From NCBI RefSeq assembly GCF_009601685.2, contig NZ_CP045701.2, forward strand, positions 4,464,001-4,528,000: a stretch of 64,000 nt of DNA, given 5' to 3'. The notes under the pieces were generated by a model. It was given only the letters and a program-made list of their open reading frames with translations, was not told the origin of the DNA and did no database searches. Shown piece by piece: positions 58,440 to 64,000 of the stretch. The position numbers and the translations under genes were made by a program. This DNA comes from Pseudomonas brassicacearum. GTDB lineage: Bacteria > Pseudomonadota > Gammaproteobacteria > Pseudomonadales > Pseudomonadaceae. Every line of letters starts with the position of its first letter. Positions within the stretch are counted from its first letter, which is position 1.

Positions 58440-60056
58440 TCACACCGGCTTGGACTTTAGATTGCGCGCATACCACGGCCGTTGCGGCACGCGGCGGAAC
58501 AGCTCGGAGAGCTTTTTGTCGTCGCTGCCGAAGGTGATGCGTAGGGCCAGTTTCATGGTTTCCGGGTCCATCTCCACCGAGCGTCCGGGCTGCAACCCCG
58601 GCGTGGTGCTGCAACCGTGGGTGACCGGGCCCAGCCAGGGGTCGGCGATTTCGACCCAGCGGCCCGGAGCGAACCAGGGCACGCCGTTGACCTGAAGCCG
58701 GCTCACTTCCCCCGGGTGGAAACGTTCATGGGCGCGGAACCAGTCTTCGAGGCGGTCATCGATCCAGCCGTGGAAGGCCCAGAACACCGGGTTCACGTGG
58801 GAGGAAAACGGATCGCCGAGAAAGTCGTTTTCCGGGGCGAACCAGCGCTGGGCGAAGTCCGCCGGGTCGCGGGCGAACGGCACCGGGTGGCCGTTGGACG
58901 GGTCGCGCGGCACCGAGGCCCAGCGCATATGCAGCCAGTCGTGCAGGCCCAGTTCCACTTCCGAACCCAACTGGCCCAGGGTCAGTTTCGACAGATAGCG
59001 CGGGTCGCGGTAGCGCGATTCCCAGACCTGGAAATTGCTGTGGTACGTCTCCGCGGTCTTGATGTCGCTGACCCACTGGGCGTACTGCTCGTCGCCACGG
59101 GCCAGCCAGGTCGGCGGCAAGGCCGTGCCATCGTGGTTATCGAGGTAGCGGGCGAACCCAAGGCGATCACGTTCAAGTTCCGGTTGCGGCAAAGGGAAGC
59201 GCGGCCACGACGGCAGCGGCTGGAACGAACGGGCCGTGCCGAGCATGTGCCGGTGCATGAAGAAAAAGTCCACGCCTGAGCCGTTGCGATCCTTGCGCTT
59301 GCCGCGAGCATCACGCTCCTGGTCCCGAGGTCCGGGCTGCCAGCCGATGCCGCGCAGGGCGTTGCGCTTGTCCTCGTCCAGGGTGTGCCATTTGTCCCGC
59401 GTGGCATGCCAGAGCTGGTGGAACAGCCGATGCTCGGGCGACACCAGCCAGGCCAGCAGCGGCGGGCTCAGCGGCGTGCGTTCCCGGGCTTCGGGGAAAC
59501 GCTGCTTGAGGGCGATGAAATGATTGTCCTGTTCAGGCAGCGCCAAGGGACGGTCCAGGCGCCACACACGACCGCTGAGGGTGGCGCTGCCGGCATTGCC
59601 AAAGCTGGCCCAGACTTCGTCCAGGGTCATGATGAATTCATAGTCCGGCGCGCCCTGTCGAGCGCTCATCAAGCGCCAGCTCAACTGCTGCGGATCGCTG
59701 CCGGCCAGGTCCCCCAGCACCCGATAACGCGGCTCATCGGTGCCGCGCAAGCGTTCGGCCGTGTCGAGGTAGCCCACCAGGCCACGGCCCCTTTGGCCGA
59801 TATCGAGGAACAACTGCAGATCGTCCTGGGGCAAGCCTTCGAGACCGGCGTCGCGGCCGGTGAAACGGATCGTCCAGATGCCCCGCAACGTATCGGCCCG
59901 GCGCTGGCCCGCTACATCGGCCACGTCGAACGAGGCCTCGCCGGGGGTAATGGTCGGGTCCGGCCGGGTCAGTTCGCGATGCCCGTAATACACCGCAGGC
60001 ACGGCGGCACCGGTCAGCGCCAGGCCTGCCATGAACCATCGTCGAGAAATCGTCAT
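58440..60056 (-). CDS. pvdP: PvdP, tyrosinase-like enzyme of pyoverdine maturation
   Basis: A 538-aa periplasmic copper enzyme that completes the dihydroxyquinoline chromophore from ferribactin. Seen: twin-arginine signal peptide (TISRRWFMAGLALTGAAVPA), then a beta-rich N-terminal domain, and copper-site histidines in SPEHRLFHQLWHATRDKW, FFFMHRHMLGTARSFQ and SSHVNPVFWAFHGWIDDRLE with AHERFHPGE. Start ATG 60056 gives the Tat signal; the longer upstream frame runs into a repeat. It diverges from pvdM, and each side carries its own PvdS box. It faces the accessory insert with its 3' end. Confidence 0.93.
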   Translation of the reverse strand: MTISRRWFMAGLALTGAAVPAVYYGHRELTRPDPTITPGEASFDVADVAGQRRADTLRGIWTIRFTGRDAGLEGLPQDDLQLFLDIGQRGRGLVGYLDTAERLRGTDEPRYRVLGDLAGSDPQQLSWRLMSARQGAPDYEFIMTLDEVWASFGNAGSATLSGRVWRLDRPLALPEQDNHFIALKQRFPEARERTPLSPPLLAWLVSPEHRLFHQLWHATRDKWHTLDEDKRNALRGIGWQPGPRDQERDARGKRKDRNGSGVDFFFMHRHMLGTARSFQPLPSWPRFPLPQPELERDRLGFARYLDNHDGTALPPTWLARGDEQYAQWVSDIKTAETYHSNFQVWESRYRDPRYLSKLTLGQLGSEVELGLHDWLHMRWASVPRDPSNGHPVPFARDPADFAQRWFAPENDFLGDPFSSHVNPVFWAFHGWIDDRLEDWFRAHERFHPGEVSRLQVNGVPWFAPGRWVEIADPWLGPVTHGCSTTPGLQPGRSVEMDPETMKLALRITFGSDDKKLSELFRRVPQRPWYARNLKSKPV

Positions 60057-60102
60057 TGCCTTACCTGTGTCCAGCCCTGGAGCGGGCTTTATCCAAGCTA
60101 GA

Positions 60103-60126
60103 ACGATGGGTGGGCTGACAAATTTA
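60103..60126 (-). promoter_or_regulatory. pvdP: PvdS promoter of pvdP
   Basis: On the minus strand TAAAT (60126-60122), a 16-nt spacer and CGT (60105-60103), 47 bp before the pvdP start. Confidence 0.85.
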
Positions 60127-60145
60127 TAGGCTGCTGTGAGGGCCT

Positions 60146-60222
60146 CATCGCGAGCAAGCTTTGCTCCCACAGGTGAAACCCATTGCAATTGCACTGTGGG
60201 AGCAAAGCTTGCTCGCGATGGC
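60146..60222. repeat. Type B REP pair between divergent pvdP and pvdM promoters
   Basis: Inverted arms tcgcgagcaagctttgctcc and ggagcaaagcttgctcgcga. It separates the two PvdS boxes of the divergent promoters. Confidence 0.85.
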
Positions 60223-60237
60223 GGCCTTGAGAACGCC

Positions 60238-60261
60238 TAAATTTCCCGCCCGATCGCTCGT
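60238..60261 (+). promoter_or_regulatory. pvdM: PvdS promoter of pvdM-pvdN-pvdO
   Basis: TAAAT (60238-60242), a 16-nt spacer and CGT (60259-60261), 63 bp before the pvdM start. Confidence 0.86.
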
Positions 60262-60323
60262 TCTCCCCAGATAGCAAAGGCCTCGCGCCTGTCCTTCCAA
60301 GGCGAACCTGACTGAGATCGGCA

Positions 60324-61694
60324 ATGACAACACCTCGTTCGAAAAAGGCTCTTTTCATCGGCCTGCCCCTGGCCCTGGCATTGGCTGTCGGTGCAGGCGT
60401 CGCGGCTTGGGACCATTGGTGGCGAGACAACCCCGGCTATCCGGTCAAGGTGATGAAAGAGGCCAGGGAGCTGCACGAACGCCTGCTGTCCTTCGACAGC
60501 CACATCACCGTGCCGCTGGATTTCGGCACCGCCGGCAACGAAGCCGACAAGGACGGCAAGGGCCAGTTCGACCTGGTGAAAGCCAACCGCGGCCACCTGT
60601 CCGGCGCGGCCCTGACGGTGTTTGGCTGGCCGGAGTTGTGGAACGGTCCCAACGCTCCGCACAAGCCCACCGCCGGCTTCGTCGAAGAAGCGCGCAACCA
60701 GCAGGAAGTGCGCTACAAGATCATCACCGGCATGGTCCGCGACTTTCCCAACCAGGTCGCCATCGCCTACACCCCGGACGATTTCCGGCGTCTGCACGGC
60801 GAAGGCAAGTTCGCGATCTTCATCAGCATGCTCAACGCCTATCCCCTCGGCCATGACCTGAGCCTGCTGGACCTGTGGACAGCGCGGGGCATGCGCATGT
60901 TCGGTTTCAGCTACATCGGCAACAACGACTGGGCCGACTCCTCCCGTCCGCTGCCGTTCTTCAACGATTCGCCCGACGCCCTCGGCGGCCTGTCGGACAT
61001 CGGCAAGCAAGCGGTGACGCGCCTGAACGACCTGGGTGTGATCATCGACGTGTCGCAGATGTCGACCCAGGCCCTGGAGCAAGTCGCGCAACTGAGCCGC
61101 ACGCCGCTGGTGGCCTCCCATTCGGCGCCACGGGCGATGGTCGACATCCCGCGCAACCTCAGCGACAAGGAAATGCAACTGATCAAGGCCAGCGGCGGCG
61201 TGGTGCAGATCGTTGGTTTCTCCCAGTACCTGCGCCCGCTGACGCAAAAGACCCAGGACAAACTCAACGACCTGCGCCAACGTTTCGACCTGCCGCCACT
61301 GCCCAACCTGGCGATGGCGCTGATGCCCGGCGACCCGATCATCGCCGCCTGGCCGGAACAGAAGTTCGGCCAATACGCCGGCCAGCTCTACGGCATCCTC
61401 GAAGACGAACCCAAGGCCAGCCTCAAGGACCTGGGGGACGCCATCGACTATGCCGTGCGCAAGATCGGCATCGACCACGTCGGCATCAGCTCTGACTTCA
61501 ACGAAGGCGGCGGCGTGAAAGGCTGGGAGAACGTCGGCGATATCCGCAACGTCACCGCCGAACTGCTGACCCGCGGCTACTCCGAAGCCGACATCGCCAA
61601 ACTGTGGGGCGGCAATTTCCTGCGGGTCTGGGACCAGGTCCAGAAAGCCGCCCGCCCCGCCATCGCCTCGACCCAGCAGGCGATCCAGCCATGA
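60324..61694 (+). CDS. pvdM: PvdM, membrane-dipeptidase-like pyoverdine maturation protein
   Basis: A 456-aa M19-family protein, periplasmic, anchored or exported by an N-terminal helix (ALFIGLPLALALAVGAGVAA). Seen: renal-dipeptidase-like LLSFDSHITVPLDFGTAGNE (DxH metal ligands), LVASHSAPRAMVDIPRNLSD, and GIDHVGISSDFNEGGGVKGW. In pyoverdine work PvdM is needed with PvdP for chromophore maturation; whether it is an active peptidase is not settled. It overlaps pvdN (ATGA), and its own PvdS box lies upstream. Confidence 0.93.
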   Translation: MTTPRSKKALFIGLPLALALAVGAGVAAWDHWWRDNPGYPVKVMKEARELHERLLSFDSHITVPLDFGTAGNEADKDGKGQFDLVKANRGHLSGAALTVFGWPELWNGPNAPHKPTAGFVEEARNQQEVRYKIITGMVRDFPNQVAIAYTPDDFRRLHGEGKFAIFISMLNAYPLGHDLSLLDLWTARGMRMFGFSYIGNNDWADSSRPLPFFNDSPDALGGLSDIGKQAVTRLNDLGVIIDVSQMSTQALEQVAQLSRTPLVASHSAPRAMVDIPRNLSDKEMQLIKASGGVVQIVGFSQYLRPLTQKTQDKLNDLRQRFDLPPLPNLAMALMPGDPIIAAWPEQKFGQYAGQLYGILEDEPKASLKDLGDAIDYAVRKIGIDHVGISSDFNEGGGVKGWENVGDIRNVTAELLTRGYSEADIAKLWGGNFLRVWDQVQKAARPAIASTQQAIQP

Positions 61695-62971
61695 ATGAAC
61701 GTCGCACTTTCCTCAAGCAGGCCGGAATCCTCGCCGCCGGCCTGCCCCTCGCCGCCAGCCTGCCCGCCACGGCCAGCGCCGATCCTCTGCCGCCGCTGCC
61801 GAAGAATAAATGGGCACAACTGCGCTCGCTGTTCGACCAGGACCCGGACTACCTGCACTTCTCCAATTTCCTGGTCACCACTCACCCGCGTCCGGTGCGC
61901 GAGGCCATCGAAAAGCACCGCGCCGCCCTGGATAAAAACCCGGGGTTGTTGATGGACTGGGACCTGGGCGTCACCGAAGAACGCGAGGAAAACGTCCGCA
62001 CCTGGGCCGGCCGCTACCTGCAAGCGAGCCCTGCGCAGATCGCCCTCACCGGCAGCACCACCGAAGGCCTGTCGATGATCTACGGCGGCGTCCATGTGGC
62101 GGCCGACCAGGAAATCCTCAGCACCGCCCACGAACACTACGCCACCCACACCATTCTCGACCTGCGCACCCAACGGACTGGCACACGGGTGCGCAAGATC
62201 AAGCTGTTCGAGAACGCCCACGACGCCAGCCACGAACAAATCCTCACGGCCATCGACCGCAACATCCGCCCCGAAACCCGGGTGCTGGGCATGACCTGGG
62301 TGCACTCGGGCAGCGGCGTGAAGCTGCCGATCAACAAGATCGGCGCCCTGGTGGACAAGCACAACCAGGGTCGCAGCGATGAGCAGCGGATCATTTATGT
62401 GGTGGACGGCGTGCACGGTTTCGGCGTCGAAGACTTCAGCTTCCCCGCCATGAATTGTGACTTTTTCATCGCCGGCACCCACAAGTGGATGTTCGGCCCG
62501 CGCGGCACGGGCCTGGTGTGCAGCCGCAGCGAAGAGCTCAAGTACGTCACGCCGATCATTCCAACGTTCTCTGAGGCCAAGGCGTTTTCCACCACCATGA
62601 CGCCGGGCGGCTACCACGCCTTCGAGCATCGCTGGGCGGCGGACGAGGCGTTCAAGTTGCACCTGCAACTGGGCAAGGCCGAGGTGCAGGCGCGCATCCA
62701 TGCCCTCAACAGCTATCTGAAAAAACAGTTGGTGGCACAGCCGCAGATCGAGCTGGTCACCCCGCTGAGCCCGGAGCTGTCCGCCGGCTTCACTTTCTTC
62801 CGGGTCAAGGGCCGCGACAGCGACGAGGTGGCCGCCTACCTGATGAAGAACCGCGTGATCGCCGATGCCGTGCATCGCGATGCGGGGCCGGTGGTCCGCA
62901 CCGCCCCGGGGTTGCTCAACACCGAAGCCGAGATCGATCACTTCATGGGCTTGTTGGGCAAGACATTCTGA
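61691..62971 (+). CDS. pvdN: PvdN, periplasmic PLP enzyme of pyoverdine side-chain maturation
   Basis: A 426-aa class V aminotransferase-fold protein with a Tat signal (NERRTFLKQAGILAAGLPLA), cut after ASA. PvdN converts the glutamate side chain of pyoverdine to succinamide with PLP in the periplasm. Seen: TGSTTEGLSMIYGGVHVAAD, VVDGVHGFGVEDFSFPAMNC (PLP Asp and His), and the PLP lysine in FIAGTHKWMFGPRGTGLVCS. Start ATG 61691 overlaps the pvdM stop; the longer frame from 61604 is a shadow. Confidence 0.94.
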   Translation: MNERRTFLKQAGILAAGLPLAASLPATASADPLPPLPKNKWAQLRSLFDQDPDYLHFSNFLVTTHPRPVREAIEKHRAALDKNPGLLMDWDLGVTEEREENVRTWAGRYLQASPAQIALTGSTTEGLSMIYGGVHVAADQEILSTAHEHYATHTILDLRTQRTGTRVRKIKLFENAHDASHEQILTAIDRNIRPETRVLGMTWVHSGSGVKLPINKIGALVDKHNQGRSDEQRIIYVVDGVHGFGVEDFSFPAMNCDFFIAGTHKWMFGPRGTGLVCSRSEELKYVTPIIPTFSEAKAFSTTMTPGGYHAFEHRWAADEAFKLHLQLGKAEVQARIHALNSYLKKQLVAQPQIELVTPLSPELSAGFTFFRVKGRDSDEVAAYLMKNRVIADAVHRDAGPVVRTAPGLLNTEAEIDHFMGLLGKTF

Positions 62972-62995
62972 ACCTGACCTTATCGAGAGAGATGG

Positions 62996-63871
62996 ATGAA
63001 CAGTTTTTCGTTGAAGGTATTTCCGGCACTGGCCCTCGCCGCTCTGCTGCCCTCCGGCGCCCAAGCCTCGCAACCAGGCCAGGTCTTTCGCGACTGCAAG
63101 GACTGCCCGGAAATGGTCGTGCTGCCCACCGGCACCTTCCAGATGGGCACCCCGGAAAACGAAGTGGGACGCGAGCCCGACGAAGGCCCGATGCACCCGG
63201 TGATGTTTGCCAAGCCGCTGGCGATCAGTCGCTTCCAGGTATTGAAAGGTGAATGGTTCGCCTACCTGCGCGACACCGGCTACTCGATGCCCGACGGCGA
63301 CAAACGTCCCGGCCGCGCCTGCAAGGCCGGCATCCCGGACTACCAGGGCAGCGACCCGCGCAAGCAGTACACCGACCGACATCCGGCGGTGTGCATGGAT
63401 TTTTCCGAGGCCAATGCCTACGTGGCGTGGTTGTCGAAAAAGACCGGCAAACACTACCGACTGGTCAGCGAGTCCCTGCGCGAATACGCAGCACGCGGCG
63501 GCAGCACCGGGCCGTTCCCCTTCCCGTTCGACGAGGGCAAGGACTACAGCATCGCCCAGCACGCCAACACCTACGGCGCGGCCGACGGCTACAACTTCAC
63601 CGCCCCGGCCGGCAGCTTCGCGCCCAATGCCTTTGGCGTGTACGACATGCACGGCAACGTCTACGAGTGGACCGCCGATTGCTATAACGAAAATTATGTG
63701 GGCGCCCCGAGCGACGGCAGCGCCTGGCTCAGCGGTGATTGCAAGGCACGCCGCATCCGCGGCAACGACTGGGGCGAAGCGCCGGTGTTCTCCCGCTCGG
63801 GCAATCGCAATGCGGTGTACCCCGATGCACGGGGCGATTGGCTGGGATTTCGGGTGGCGCGGGATATGTAA
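62996..63871 (+). CDS. pvdO: PvdO, formylglycine-generating-enzyme-like pyoverdine maturation protein
   Basis: A 291-aa secreted FGE-sulfatase-family protein. Seen: signal peptide FSLKVFPALALAALLPSGAQ (cut after AQA), CPEMVVLPTGTFQMGTPENE, FSEANAYVAWLSKKTGKHYR, FGVYDMHGNVYEWTADCYN and WGEAPVFSRSGNRNAVYPDA. PvdO is needed for a late oxidation step that yields mature pyoverdine. It begins 24 bp after pvdN and is the last gene of the operon. Confidence 0.94.
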   Translation: MNSFSLKVFPALALAALLPSGAQASQPGQVFRDCKDCPEMVVLPTGTFQMGTPENEVGREPDEGPMHPVMFAKPLAISRFQVLKGEWFAYLRDTGYSMPDGDKRPGRACKAGIPDYQGSDPRKQYTDRHPAVCMDFSEANAYVAWLSKKTGKHYRLVSESLREYAARGGSTGPFPFPFDEGKDYSIAQHANTYGAADGYNFTAPAGSFAPNAFGVYDMHGNVYEWTADCYNENYVGAPSDGSAWLSGDCKARRIRGNDWGEAPVFSRSGNRNAVYPDARGDWLGFRVARDM

Positions 63872-63894
63872 ACCGGCAAGCTCAGCCAAATACC

Positions 63895-64000
63895 TTGTGG
63901 CGAGGGGATTTATCCCCGCTGGGCTGCGAAGCAGCCCCCAAAAAGGCAACACCGATCAGCCAGAAATAACGCGGTGATTTCATTGGGGCTGCTTCGCAGC
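63895..64000. repeat. Type A repeat arms at the window edge
   Basis: cttgtggcgaggggatttat ... gctgggctgcgaagcagccc at 63895-63940. A further ggggctgcttcgcagc arm begins at 63985 and continues outside the window. Confidence 0.75.

Noticed and set aside
61577..63952. 791-codon minus-strand frame opposite pvdN and pvdO
   Set aside because: Antisense shadow; the plus strand carries signal peptides and catalytic motifs of pvdN and pvdO.

Overview
The window is chromosomal DNA of a fluorescent Pseudomonas (P. fluorescens group). The evidence is GC-rich coding sequence, the fimV / usg / asd / leuB / leuD / leuC block with a divergent LysR gene, the gltX-uvrB-aminotransferase order, many Pseudomonas-type REP and longer inverted repeats, and two pyoverdine (pvd) gene blocks that carry PvdS-type promoter boxes.

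Layout. 1-7857 (minus strand): leuC, leuD, a methyltransferase, leuB, asd, usg-like and the N-terminal part of fimV, read in that order. 8015-12252: a LysR regulator and a five-PAS GGDEF-EAL protein. 12518-16096: ibpA with a heat-shock promoter and a ROSE-like thermometer, dusC, then a TetR / hydrolase / thioesterase set. 16277-16787: a tandemly duplicated tRNA-Ala/tRNA-Glu pair. 17069-22220: gltX, uvrB and an aminotransferase. 22544-26372: tRNA-Asn, three small proteins, an AI-2E-family membrane protein, and trhP preceded by an Anr/Fnr-type box. 26555-34435: a chemoreceptor, a Na+/H+ antiporter, a PepSY-PepSY-regulator-kinase operon, a patatin and queD. 34738-43777: an Asp-nucleophile hydrolase, codB-codA, a DapF-like protein lacking both catalytic cysteines, an MFS transporter, an AhpD-like protein, an MscS channel with a cNMP-binding domain, and a pirin. 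44002-48653: a BvgS-like hybrid kinase with two regulators, one of them degenerate. 48937-63871: pyoverdine genes pvdA, an fpvI-like sigma factor, pvdR-pvdT-opmQ, pvdP and pvdM-pvdN-pvdO.

How the genes work together. The leu/asd block makes leucine and aspartate-family amino acids. In the pvd region an ECF sigma factor lies behind a Fur-like site. Four PvdS-type boxes (TAAAT-N16-CGT, all with exactly 16-nt spacers) precede pvdA, pvdR, pvdP and pvdM. Together these genes cover hydroxyornithine formation, periplasmic maturation and efflux of pyoverdine.

Most unusual region. A 2.6-kb accessory insert (about 55842-58439) splits the pvd cluster between opmQ and pvdP. It holds two tandem units and a broken third copy of a small gene of unknown function (MFKITPNPP family). 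Each intact gene follows a folded leader of about 200 nt. In each leader two hairpins display the same 8-nt loop, and a segment between them is complementary to that loop. The loop sequence differs between the copies (TCTGCAAG versus TTTGGTAG) but the complement changes with it, and three other stems also covary. The flanks and proteins stay almost identical, so the leader is the part that has diversified.

Repeats fall into four kinds, named here type A (gtggcgaggg...), type B (gtgggagc...gctcgcga), type C (gtaggagctg...gatctttt...cagctcctac) and one 110-bp palindrome. They crowd gene 3' ends and supply stop codons or C-terminal tails to several genes.
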